This document shows, piece by piece, positions 17,379 through 25,118 of a DNA stretch of 64,000 bases. Position 1 is the stretch's first letter, and each line of letters begins with the position of its first letter. The notes under the pieces are model-generated. The model saw only the letters and a program-made list of their open reading frames with translations, was not told the origin of the DNA and did not search any database. This stretch comes from Peptoclostridium acidaminophilum DSM 3953 (GTDB taxonomy: Bacteria > Bacillota > Clostridia > Peptostreptococcales > Peptostreptococcaceae). Location of the stretch: positions 2,177,183 to 2,241,182 of the forward strand of contig NZ_CP007452.1 in the NCBI RefSeq assembly GCF_000597865.1, written 5' to 3'. The position numbers and the translations under genes are program-made.

Positions 17379-18296
17379 CTACTGCTTTGACTTTAGCTTA
17401 ATCCATTTGCGCGCCATCTCGACAAATTCTTCCCTTAGCTCCGCAGGCACTTCTATTTTGACTACGCTCACTTCCCCAACTTCCGGATTAAACAGCGCGC
17501 CAAATTCCTCCCTGCTCATGCCCGCCTTTATTGCGTTTACAACCTTGTTGTCACAAACAGCTTCCCCGAAGCTGTCATAAATCCACTGCTGCATGTCGCC
17601 GTCAAAATACGTAAGCTTGACGCCAGCCTTTACGCCCAAATCCTGACTCCTCAGCATCTCCTGGAACGGCTCTATCAGGTCGGCAAGCTTTCTGTAGTTG
17701 TCTACCTGCCTTCCCGTGATGCTGTACTCCTGGGCTATTATGTCCCTTCTTAGGCCTTTGGCGTGCGCCTTCTTTTCCTTGCTGCCAAGTATCATGTATT
17801 TTCTTATGATCGACTGGCTTTTCTCGTATGCGCTCAGCTGCCTTGACACCCAGTTGGTGTCTATTACTATCTCCTTGGCCTGCTCCTGGTCTATCTCGTG
17901 CGGCTTTTTTACATGCGCCATTATAACAGCATACTTTGGATCATTTGTCGCCTCATGCAGCCTTCTGAAGGCCTCTACCCTGTTATGCCCTGAAAGTATT
18001 GTGTAACGGGCCGGCTCAGGATACATGGCTTCCTGCTCCCATACTACTATAGGGTGCAGCAGACCTTTTTGCTCTATGGACTCCACCAGCTCAGCCATCT
18101 TGTCTTCGTCCAGTGGCCTGTAGAAGTTCCACTCCAGCGGTGCCTTATCGAGCAAATCGAGCTCCAGCTGCAGCACATATGCCCCTGATTTTGCGCTCAT
18201 GAAGCCAAAGGGATCCTTGCCCGAGTCATCCCTTTTTATGAAAAAATCGTCCGTAAAGCTCGAATTTGCCCAATCCTTCTTGTTTTTACTTGCCAT
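17379..18296 (-). CDS. ParB/RepB-like partition protein
   Basis: 305 residues. The N-terminal ParB domain has LDLLDKAPLEWNFYRPLDED (about 45), a KGLLHPIVVWE strand (about 77) and LSGHNRVEAFRRL (about 102). The last corresponds to the nucleotide-binding GxRR region of ParB CTPases, but reads GHNR rather than GERR. A helix-turn-helix follows (EYSITGRQVDNYRKLADLI, about 195). The ATG at 18296 overlaps the parA stop (ATGGCAAGTAA) and has GAGGTGG 6 bases upstream, so the two are translationally coupled. It resembles plasmid- or element-type ParB rather than the oriC ParB at 61.2-62.0 kb. Confidence 0.82.
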   Translation of the reverse strand: MASKNKKDWANSSFTDDFFIKRDDSGKDPFGFMSAKSGAYVLQLELDLLDKAPLEWNFYRPLDEDKMAELVESIEQKGLLHPIVVWEQEAMYPEPARYTILSGHNRVEAFRRLHEATNDPKYAVIMAHVKKPHEIDQEQAKEIVIDTNWVSRQLSAYEKSQSIIRKYMILGSKEKKAHAKGLRRDIIAQEYSITGRQVDNYRKLADLIEPFQEMLRSQDLGVKAGVKLTYFDGDMQQWIYDSFGEAVCDNKVVNAIKAGMSREEFGALFNPEVGEVSVVKIEVPAELREEFVEMARKWIKLKSKQ

Positions 18297-19275
18297 ACTT
18301 GACCACCTCTTTCGCAAGAGCCATATACTGCTTTGCCGCCCTGGATCTCGGGTCGAATTCGCTTATATGCTCCCTGCTCCATTGCGCCTTCTTTACATTC
18401 GTATCTATAGAAATATAACTGTCAAATATTCTCACATTATCAAACACGGACTCAAGCGCGCGGTCCGCTGTGTCAGTGACGGCCTCCCGCCTGTCGACTT
18501 TCGTCTTAAGCACTCCGAGTATCTCAAGCTTGTGGTTGACTTCCTTTATTTTATTGATATATCTGAATATGGTGTCAAGCCCCTGCAGGCCGTAGGCAGA
18601 GAGCTCAACTGGCACTATGACATAGTCGCTTATGCTGAGTATGTTGAAGTTGAGAAGCCCAAGATTCGGCGAAGTATCTACAACAACGTAATCGTACATA
18701 CCCTTTTCGAGTATCTCGCTCATGCCCCTTTGGAATATCGTCTCCTGATACTGCTTCCTCGAGAGCTCAAAGTCTACAGTAGCCAGAGAATAGTCGGCTA
18801 TTATGATGTCGAGATTGTCAGTTCCCGTAGGCTGTATGTAGCCTGCGAAGTTGTCCTCTCTCATGAGCGCCGCATACAGACTCATACCTGTGTTTTCCGG
18901 TATTCCCAGCCCGAAGCTCAGATTCCTTTGCATGTCGGCCTCTACTATGAGTACCTTGTTGCCGTCTATCCTTGAGAGGGCGTGCGCAAGGCCAAGCACA
19001 GAGCTTGTCTTTCCGACCCCGCCCTTTGAATTTGAAAGAGTTAAAATTGTCGTGTTGCGAAAGTCCTCTATGTATATCTCCTCTAATCGGACTTCCAAAA
19101 CCAGGGCTATTGCTGCTGCCACTTCCTTTGTGGTCCCGTTTCTGCCAATCTCGATATTTTTTATCTGCATTATTGAAATGCCGGCTTTGTCAGCCAACGC
19201 GCTTTGAGTAAGCTCCCTCTCATCACGCAAGTGCCTGATCTTCTCTCCAAATATTTTGCCTCTCTGCCTAGCCAT
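18286..19275 (-). CDS. Xre-ParA: partition ATPase with N-terminal DNA-binding domain
   Basis: About 329 residues. An Xre-type helix-turn-helix (about 8-62, LTQSALADKAGISIMQIKN) is fused to a ParA ATPase with SNSKGGVGKTSS (deviant Walker A, about 80-91), VEADMQ (A') and VVDTSPN (B). ParA proteins with their own DNA-binding domain normally both drive segregation and repress the par promoter. GGAGGTG lies 6 bases before the ATG at 19275. A good promoter with an 8-bp palindrome in its spacer lies directly upstream. The organisation is that of a type Ia plasmid partition operon in a chromosomal setting. Confidence 0.85.
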   Translation of the reverse strand: MARQRGKIFGEKIRHLRDERELTQSALADKAGISIMQIKNIEIGRNGTTKEVAAAIALVLEVRLEEIYIEDFRNTTILTLSNSKGGVGKTSSVLGLAHALSRIDGNKVLIVEADMQRNLSFGLGIPENTGMSLYAALMREDNFAGYIQPTGTDNLDIIIADYSLATVDFELSRKQYQETIFQRGMSEILEKGMYDYVVVDTSPNLGLLNFNILSISDYVIVPVELSAYGLQGLDTIFRYINKIKEVNHKLEILGVLKTKVDRREAVTDTADRALESVFDNVRIFDSYISIDTNVKKAQWSREHISEFDPRSRAAKQYMALAKEVVKYGK

Positions 19276-19308
19276 TTTTGCACCTCCACATATCATGCGT
19301 ATATGCTC

Positions 19309-19337
19309 AGTATATTAAAAGTGCGCACCTTTGTAAA
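19309..19337 (-). promoter_or_regulatory. par operon promoter with operator in spacer
   Basis: TTTACA (19337-19332), a 17-base spacer and TATACT (19314-19309). The spacer contains the palindrome GTGCGCAC (19321-19328). A second weak inverted repeat (CATAT ... ATATG) lies in the leader. This suits autorepression by the Xre domain of ParA. Confidence 0.65.
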
Positions 19338-19405
19338 CCTCTCCACCCCCAAAATTGGATTGAGCCTATACCTGAATTAACAGGCAAACTCTCCGATATT
19401 GACAT

Positions 19406-19441
19406 AAAAAAAGAAAGTCAAAGGATAGTCCCTTGACTTTC
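19406..19441 (-). terminator. serS terminator
   Basis: The 12-bp hairpin GAAAGTCAAGGG / CCTTTGACTTTC (one G-T pair) is followed by seven T residues on the minus strand, 20 bases after the serS stop. Confidence 0.88.
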
Positions 19442-19460
19442 AAATCAGTATGCGTAAATG

Positions 19461-20738
19461 CTATTTTATTACTGTCATGCCGCCCATGTATGGCTGAAGT
19501 GCAACAGGAATATTTACAGAGCCGTCTGCATTCAGGTTGTTCTCCAGGAAGGCTATAAGCATTCTTGGCGGCGCAACCACTGTATTGTTTAGTGTATGTG
19601 CGAAATATTTGCTGTTTTCGCCGTTGACACGTATTTTCAGACGACGAGCCTGCGCATCGCCCAGGTTGGAGCAGCTTCCAACTTCGAAGTATTTTTGCTG
19701 TCTTGGAGACCAGGCTTCTACGTCAACCGATTTGACTTTAAGGTCTGCCAGATCGCCAGAACAGCACTCTAGTGTTCTTACAGGTATATCAAGCGTGCGG
19801 AAGAAGTCCACAGTGTTTTGCCACAGCTTGTCATACCACATCATGCTGTCTTCAGGCTTGCACACAACTATCATTTCCTGCTTCTCGAACTGGTGTATTC
19901 TGTAAACGCCTCTCTCTTCTATGCCGTGGGCTCCTTTTTCCTTTCTAAAGCAAGGAGAATAGCTAGTGAGTGTATGAGGCAGAGATTCTTCAGGCAGTAT
20001 TGTATCGATGAATTTGCCTATCATCGAGTGTTCGCTTGTTCCTATCAGATAAAGATCTTCACCTTCAATTTTGTACATCATGGCATCCATTTCTGCAAAA
20101 CTCATAACTCCTGTTACAACTTCGCTGCGAATCATGTACGGCGGTATGCAGTATGTAAAGCCGCGATTTATCATAAAGTCTCTGGCATATGAAATGACTG
20201 CAGAATGAAGCCTTGCTATGTCTCCCATAAGGTAATAGAAGCCATTGCCTGCAACCTTCCTAGCGCTTTCCAAATCGATACCGCTTAATTTTTCCATGAT
20301 TTGAATGTGATATGGCACTTCAAAATCAGGTACAGCAGGCTCTCCATAGCGAGCCACTTCCACATTCTCGCTGTCGTCCTTGCCTATGGGAACACTTGAA
20401 TCAATTATGTTTGGAATAGTCATCATTATTTGCTTTATTTTTTCTTCAAGCTCATTTTCTTTTGTTTCCAATTCAGCCAGGCGCTCTGATTCCGCAGTAA
20501 CCTTTTTCTTTAATTCTTCTGCTTCTTCCTTTTTGCCCTGAGCCATTAGTCCGCCGATTTGCTTTGAAAGCTTATTTCTATCGGCTCTTAGATCGTCTGC
20601 CTCCTGCTTTGAATTCCTGAATTCAGCATCTAAAGCTATTACTTCATCCACCATACCAAGCTTATTTTCCTGAAACTTTTTTTTCATGTTTTCCTTAACA
20701 ATTTCAGGATTTTCCCTTACAAATTTAATATCCAGCAT
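19461..20738 (-). CDS. serS: Seryl-tRNA synthetase
   Basis: 425 residues, class II synthetase. An N-terminal antiparallel coiled-coil arm (about 25-110) contacts the long variable arm of tRNA-Ser. Motif 2 is CFRKEKGAHGIEERGVYRIHQFEKQE (positions about 264-289) and motif 3 is NGENSKYFAHTLNNT followed by PPRMLIAFLENN. It charges tRNA-Ser, and tRNA-Sec in selenium users. GGGGGT lies about 7 bases before the ATG. Expression should depend on serine charging through the T-box leader. Confidence 0.97.
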   Translation of the reverse strand: MLDIKFVRENPEIVKENMKKKFQENKLGMVDEVIALDAEFRNSKQEADDLRADRNKLSKQIGGLMAQGKKEEAEELKKKVTAESERLAELETKENELEEKIKQIMMTIPNIIDSSVPIGKDDSENVEVARYGEPAVPDFEVPYHIQIMEKLSGIDLESARKVAGNGFYYLMGDIARLHSAVISYARDFMINRGFTYCIPPYMIRSEVVTGVMSFAEMDAMMYKIEGEDLYLIGTSEHSMIGKFIDTILPEESLPHTLTSYSPCFRKEKGAHGIEERGVYRIHQFEKQEMIVVCKPEDSMMWYDKLWQNTVDFFRTLDIPVRTLECCSGDLADLKVKSVDVEAWSPRQQKYFEVGSCSNLGDAQARRLKIRVNGENSKYFAHTLNNTVVAPPRMLIAFLENNLNADGSVNIPVALQPYMGGMTVIK

Positions 20739-21038
20739 ATTGTTACCCCCTATATATAACTATTATTTTTTACTAAAAAACAAAAACTCCCGCCCCACGC
20801 ATATATAAATATACCCATGGGACGGAAGTAATATCCGCGTTGCCACCCAAATTGCTGATCTTTAATAGAAATCAGCCACTCGTCAACAGTAAGATAAAGG
20901 ATACCAGCCTTTCGGTTCATCACCGACAGCTCCAAAAGTGGAAAGATTTAACCTTTCACCGATTCTCACCAACCATCGGCTCTCTTGAGAAATTTATAAA
21001 TCGCAGCTTTTGTAATCACCATTTTCAATATGTTATTA
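20739..21038 (-). promoter_or_regulatory. T-box riboswitch leader of serS
   Basis: The T-box core AATTTGGGTGGCAACGCGG lies at 20853-20835. Stem I has the hallmark AGAGAGCCGATGG-TTGGTGAGAATCGG (20976-20950 region). A terminator follows: CTTCCGTCCCA (20828-20818) pairs with TGGGGCGGGAG (20797-20787) ahead of a T run. The 5' part of the terminator arm can instead pair with the T-box bulge region, as in the family. A serine codon AGC (20931-20929) lies in the stem I specifier area, but I could not fold it exactly. Uncharged tRNA-Ser should favour read-through. This leader fills the 440-base gap to the dapB-like gene together with its promoter. Confidence 0.9.
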
Positions 21039-21044
21039 TGCTTT

Positions 21045-21073
21045 ATTATATATTCTTTTATGATTATTTGCAA
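21045..21073 (-). promoter_or_regulatory. serS promoter
   Basis: TTGCAA (21073-21068), a 17-base spacer and TATAAT (21050-21045), giving a start near 21038 and a leader of about 300 bases. The remaining bases up to 21179 show nothing else. Confidence 0.75.
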
Positions 21074-21179
21074 GAGTTATCCAATTTACAGAATTTCATT
21101 CACAAAGCTGTATCCAAGCCTCAGTCCACAATATATGATTATTGCTCTGCAAACTATGTTTATCCGTCTTACAGCTCTA

Positions 21180-21947
21180 TTAATATACAGGTCTGTGCTT
21201 GGAAAACATCTCCGCTACTATGTTCTCCATAGAATAAATTCCTTTGGGCTGATCCCTTAAAAAGATCGCTGCAAATATCGCTCCCTGTCCGAATGCCGCC
21301 CTGCTTATGCTGTCATGCGTAAGTCGTATTGTCTGGTAGGGCATTCCGAATATGACCTCGTGGTGCCCTACAATACCTCCTACTCGAATTGAATTAACTC
21401 GCTCCTGCTCGTCCAGCCCAAGTACATTTGCGATTTTGCGGGCAGTTCCAGACACTTCCCTTTTGCCTTTGAAGTGCTCCTCGACAATCTCTATGTCTGC
21501 ATGCGGAGCTATCTTTTGTATTATCTGCGACGCCACGAGCAATATGTTTATTCCCAAAGTTATATTTGGCGAGTGCAAAACGGCAACCTTGTCCGCAAGC
21601 GAATAAAGCAGCTTCTGGTCTTCAGACTCATACTTGGATACTGCCGAAATTATCCTTATGCCCGCGTCCGCAGCTCCCTTGTAGTATTGCACTCCTGACG
21701 AGTCCGAAAAATCAATTATTACATCAACCTGCTTTTCTTTGAAAAAGTCGCCTGTAATCTCTTCAATCGAAAAAATCTCACCGCAGTCCTTTTCATAGCC
21801 CAGCAGCCTGCTTGCATATTTATGAATATCACTTTTGCCTTTTCTTACTACCCACACCAGATTGAATCTCTCATCCTTTATGAACTCGTTTACAACCAGC
21901 TTTCCTGTTTGTCCAAATCCAAAAACTCCTATCTTAATTCTGCTCAT
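21180..21947 (-). CDS. 4-hydroxy-tetrahydrodipicolinate reductase-like protein (DapB family)
   Basis: 255 residues. A Rossmann NAD(P) site GVFGFGQTGKLV (about 6) and a DapB-type C-terminal domain (RVGGIVGHHEVIF, about 205) are present. The catalytic stretch reads EEHFKGKREVSGTA (about 147), against the usual E-x-HH-x-x-K-x-DAPSGTA. The proton-donor His and the Lys are kept, but the second His is Phe and the DAP triplet is replaced and one residue shorter. It may still be DapB of lysine/dipicolinate synthesis, or a family member with a shifted substrate. No other lysine gene is near. GGGGAGG lies 6 bases before the ATG at 21947. Confidence 0.8.
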   Translation of the reverse strand: MSRIKIGVFGFGQTGKLVVNEFIKDERFNLVWVVRKGKSDIHKYASRLLGYEKDCGEIFSIEEITGDFFKEKQVDVIIDFSDSSGVQYYKGAADAGIRIISAVSKYESEDQKLLYSLADKVAVLHSPNITLGINILLVASQIIQKIAPHADIEIVEEHFKGKREVSGTARKIANVLGLDEQERVNSIRVGGIVGHHEVIFGMPYQTIRLTHDSISRAAFGQGAIFAAIFLRDQPKGIYSMENIVAEMFSKHRPVY

Positions 21948-22020
21948 AAAATTCCTCCCCTTATATTTCATTACCCCTATAAACGTTATAATATTCATAC
22001 TGCCATAATATTCATGCATA

Positions 22021-22090
22021 GTTTCAAACAGAAATTTTCACCCCAGTTATCGGGTTCCCCGCTTCCACAATGTGAAACTCGGCGATAGCC
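22021..22090 (-). ncRNA. Candidate structured leader RNA upstream of the dapB-like gene
   Basis: On the minus strand this 70-base GC-rich island sits in an AT-rich 303-base gap, 74 bases before the gene. Two crossing helices can be drawn. GCTATCG (22088-22082) pairs with CGATAAC (22053-22047) with one mismatch, and AGTTTCA (22079-22073) pairs with TGAAACT (22026-22020). The order makes a pseudoknot. Between them lie GCGGGGAACCC and GGGGTGAAA, which recall the 5' half of the ydaO/c-di-AMP riboswitch, but the 3' half of that riboswitch is missing. Upstream, TTGCAT and TAATAA could form the promoter. The remaining bases to 22250 show nothing clear. Confidence 0.4.
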
Positions 22091-22250
22091 ATTCATTTTA
22101 TTTATTATATTATAAAAAAATGTAATGCAAAAGTTTTTTTAATCTGCCACTCCATTCGCAAAAACAAAAATAGGGAGAAGATGAATTATGTCACCTTGTC
22201 CCTTTTTGAAACAGCTTAGATCTACTCTAGCATGTTGGCGTCATTCCGTT

Positions 22251-22592
22251 TTATGCTTTTTTGACAAATTCTGATTTGAGTTTCATCTCCCCGAAGCCGT
22301 CAATCTTGCATTCGATGTTATGGTCTCCGTCAACCAGTCGTATGCTTTTTACCTTCGTGCCTATTTTCAGGGAAGACGAGCTGCCTTTTACTTTAAGGTC
22401 CTTAATTATAGTCACGGAATCTCCATCGCTCAGGATATTTCCGTTGGCATCTTTTACTACTTTTTCATCTGAGCCTGTTTCAGCTTCCGATTCAAGAGTC
22501 CACTCATGGCCACATTCCGGACACACCAGAAGAGTTCCATCCTCGTAGGTATATTCCGAATTGCATTTCGGACAATTTGGCAATTTTTCCAT
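22251..22592 (-). CDS. PhnA/YjdM family zinc-ribbon protein
   Basis: 113 residues. An N-terminal zinc ribbon ([22 protein letters not shown], Cys at 7, 10, 24 and 27) is followed by the PhnA C-terminal domain with [15 protein letters not shown] and KVKGSS. The family was named from an alkylphosphonate operon, but its molecular function is not established and no phosphonate genes are near. GGAGG lies about 8 bases before the ATG. It has its own promoter-like sequence upstream (TTGTTA-17-TAGTAT), followed by the decamer ATGCATATGC (22635-22626). Confidence 0.88.
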   Translation of the reverse strand: MEKLPNCPKCNSEYTYEDGTLLVCPECGHEWTLESEAETGSDEKVVKDANGNILSDGDSVTIIKDLKVKGSSSSLKIGTKVKSIRLVDGDHNIECKIDGFGEMKLKSEFVKKA

Positions 22593-22769
22593 TATCTTTT
22601 TCCTCCGTTATTTAAAGTGAATTTCGCATATGCATATATACTATCATAGTCTTCCCATGTTAACAAATTTTCTTCCAGTTTTGCTTTAAATCCATTTTTT
22701 AAGTATATTTTGATGATTAATTGTAAAATCAAATTAACTAAATATTACCAAAACAAGTTTATTAACCAC

Positions 22770-24491
22770 TTATATAGGTTCTACTTCTTTATCCAGGTAA
22801 ATTCTTTTGCCATTGTCGTCTTTATGCCATTTTGAGAACCATTCATCCCAAATAAGCGAAATCTCTTTAGGTATTATGCTATGAGCTCTGTTCATTGTCA
22901 CTGTATAACGCACCATCGGGATATTATTCTCATTAGTCCATTCGTACGTTAAAAAACGGCCATCTTTTTTAGACATATGGTCACCAAAAGTTCCAGCCTT
23001 ATTTCTAACAAGCCAATACTCCAGCGTATTTTTCACATCCATATTCACATTAAAGTCGTATGGCCAAATATCGTATTCACCAATAAACGTCCAAAATGGT
23101 ATCGGTTCAAATCGGGTCGTATCCCTTTTAACGTCTAGCGGTCCACCCATGAATGACTCAATATATAATGCGGATGTGGTCGCCATTGCAGCGAAATATT
23201 CCGACATATTCATGCCTATAAGCATTGATAACATGCCGCCCATAGAATGCCCGCTGATATAGCGTCTGCCCGGATCAATATTGTAGTCATTATCTATTTG
23301 CTTTACCAATGCCTCAATAAATTTCAAATCGTAATTTTTTCCAATAGTCTTTGTCAAATCCCACACAGGCCAATTTTCATGATTTATATCCGCAATACCT
23401 TGAGCAATAACGAGTATGAATTTCCCATCATCAGCTACTTCCCACATGCGCGATATATCGAATATCATCTTATGGGTTTGCTGACTGCCTGGAAAATAGA
23501 ATAATACCGGAGCTGCTTTATTGCTTCTCCTAACACTTTGGGGAATGTATATAAGATATTCTCGCATGCGATCTCCTACGGTAATCTTTTTGATTTCAAC
23601 TCCCAGTTCCCTGTGGTCCGGTCTATTGCCTAATGTATTGCCGCCTGCAAATCCGCCATAGCGAGTATATAGAGAAAGAAATTTTTTGTATATCATTTCG
23701 GTTAAAGCAGCATCAGCATATTCCGCCCTTTTCTTTTCCATAAGCGCTACGCTGCTGCAGCTAGTGGGCGTAAATTGGCTTAAGCTGCCTTTTTCCTGAT
23801 AATAGATTTTCCCTCCATTAAAATTACAGGAGGTGGAAACGCAGGCATTAGCTTTTTTCCAATAATCTGCAACAGCAGCGGTGGCTCCTGAAAATTTTTC
23901 GGATATGAGCAAAACGAGCATAGGCACTTCACTAAACGCAATGTCAGTTTTTTCATATTTGCTATTTGACATTATGCGCAGGTAATTTTCATCAATATCG
24001 CTAGCACCAACAAATGCTGCTGCCGCAACAGTTATGCTGTTTTTCATGGCGAACATTTGAAGAGCCTTCCCACCTGCTCCATAGCCCACCAGATACCTTG
24101 TAGCAAAAGTAAGGTAATGTTTTCCTCTAGTGGCAAAAATATTCGTATATGCTTGCTTGATATAAGGCATCTCGTTCTCAATGGTTCCCCATCTTTTGTC
24201 TTTGGGCTCCATTACATACAGCCATATGTTATGTTGCGTGGCCATTGTCATCCAACCGCTCGATGCCATCCACTCAACAGTATCTTCACCATCTGGAACA
24301 GTTAAAACGACAAAATAATCACCTGCTTCAGCATTTTCGGGTATGTAAATTTTTACAGCACGCTTGCCAACTGTCGCATTTGTAACTATAACGGACTTTT
24401 CAAATAAACCTGTGATAGGCATTTTAATTCCATCCTTGGCTGGATCAAATGACATTGGAGTATCGTCTGTTAATTTTATGACTTTTTTCAA
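22770..24491 (-). CDS. Tandem alpha/beta hydrolase, PHB depolymerase/esterase-like
   Basis: 573 residues in two similar halves. The C-terminal half (about 290-573) is an alpha/beta hydrolase of the LpqC/PHB-depolymerase type with nucleophile elbow GHSMGG (about 418), a following GEYDIWPYD (probable acid) and NRAHSI (probable His). The N-terminal half mirrors its opening (TVGKRAVKIYIPENA against TVGDRMREYLIYIPQ), but its elbow reads VGYGAGG (about 135), with Gly where Ser should be. It is therefore a probable inactive or lid/binding domain. There is no signal peptide, so it is cytoplasmic. It starts at TTG after GGGGG. The substrate is unknown. Confidence 0.75.
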   Translation of the reverse strand: MKKVIKLTDDTPMSFDPAKDGIKMPITGLFEKSVIVTNATVGKRAVKIYIPENAEAGDYFVVLTVPDGEDTVEWMASSGWMTMATQHNIWLYVMEPKDKRWGTIENEMPYIKQAYTNIFATRGKHYLTFATRYLVGYGAGGKALQMFAMKNSITVAAAAFVGASDIDENYLRIMSNSKYEKTDIAFSEVPMLVLLISEKFSGATAAVADYWKKANACVSTSCNFNGGKIYYQEKGSLSQFTPTSCSSVALMEKKRAEYADAALTEMIYKKFLSLYTRYGGFAGGNTLGNRPDHRELGVEIKKITVGDRMREYLIYIPQSVRRSNKAAPVLFYFPGSQQTHKMIFDISRMWEVADDGKFILVIAQGIADINHENWPVWDLTKTIGKNYDLKFIEALVKQIDNDYNIDPGRRYISGHSMGGMLSMLIGMNMSEYFAAMATTSALYIESFMGGPLDVKRDTTRFEPIPFWTFIGEYDIWPYDFNVNMDVKNTLEYWLVRNKAGTFGDHMSKKDGRFLTYEWTNENNIPMVRYTVTMNRAHSIIPKEISLIWDEWFSKWHKDDNGKRIYLDKEVEPI

Positions 24492-24531
24492 TTGGATTCC
24501 CCCTTTAAGATGTATTTTATGAAATCCTTTG

Positions 24532-25011
24532 TTATTTGTGATAGGGTTCGTTCCGGATTATGCGATAGCTCCTATATATCTGCTCAAGGAGTATAAGCCG
24601 CATTAGCTGGTGGGGGAATGTCATCCTTGAGAATGAGAGCGCGTAGTCAGAGCGCCTTAGCACCTCGTCGGATAAGCCTATCGAGCCTCCTATCACAAAT
24701 GTGATATCGCTTTTTCCACTGACGCCGAGCTTTTCCATCTTGCCGGCGAGCTCCTCGGACGAGAGCATGCTGCCACCTATTTCAAGCGTTATCACATATG
24801 AGCCTTCCTTTATATTTGAAAGTGTCCTTTGACCTTCTGCACGCCTTACGTTTTCCATCTCTTTTTCGCTCATGTTTTCAGGAGCCTTCTCGTCGGCCAC
24901 CTCTATGACGCTTAGCTTGCAATACTTTGAGAGCCTCTTTTGGAATTCATCCATGCCGAGCTTTATGTATTTCTCCTTTATCTTTCCTACCGATACTATA
25001 GTTATGTTCAT
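24532..25011 (-). CDS. rlmH: 23S rRNA (pseudouridine1915-N3)-methyltransferase
   Basis: 159 residues, SPOUT family. The N-terminal [23 protein letters not shown] (about 102, the knotted SAM loop) and C-terminal [17 protein letters not shown] are diagnostic. It methylates pseudouridine 1915 in helix 69 of the large subunit. In Bacillus it is the last gene of the walRK neighbourhood, and here too it closes that series after htrA, 107 bases on. Confidence 0.97.
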   Translation of the reverse strand: MNITIVSVGKIKEKYIKLGMDEFQKRLSKYCKLSVIEVADEKAPENMSEKEMENVRRAEGQRTLSNIKEGSYVITLEIGGSMLSSEELAGKMEKLGVSGKSDITFVIGGSIGLSDEVLRRSDYALSFSRMTFPHQLMRLILLEQIYRSYRIIRNEPYHK

Positions 25012-25050
25012 GTATCCTATTCCTTTCCCGTTATATATACACGCTAATAC

Positions 25051-25066
25051 AGTTTCACGTGTAGCA
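25051..25066. promoter_or_regulatory. parS-like site
   Basis: AGTTTCACGTGTAGCA matches the parS consensus TGTTTCACGTGAAACA at 13 of 16 positions, including the whole core TTTCACGTG. It lies between rlmH and the htrA terminator, in a region near oriC where ParB sites cluster. Confidence 0.35.
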
Positions 25067-25082
25067 CAGTTTCAAATTTCAG

Positions 25083-25111
25083 AAAGGCCCGGAAGCAATA
25101 TCCGGGCCTTT
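25083..25111 (-). terminator. htrA terminator
   Basis: The 11-bp perfect stem AAAGGCCCGGA / TCCGGGCCTTT has a 7-base loop and lies just after the htrA stop. The following T run is short (TTTCT), so rlmH may receive some read-through. Confidence 0.7.
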
Positions 25112-25118
25112 TTACTGT

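Noticed and set aside
20750-20935. 61-residue minus-strand frame upstream of serS
   Set aside because: It lies entirely inside the T-box leader and its residues are the translated T-box and terminator sequence.
22020-22090. Full ydaO (c-di-AMP) riboswitch upstream of the dapB-like gene
   Set aside because: Only words of the 5' half are present; the conserved 3' half with CCCGACAGCTAAC is missing, so I report it only as a candidate structured leader.
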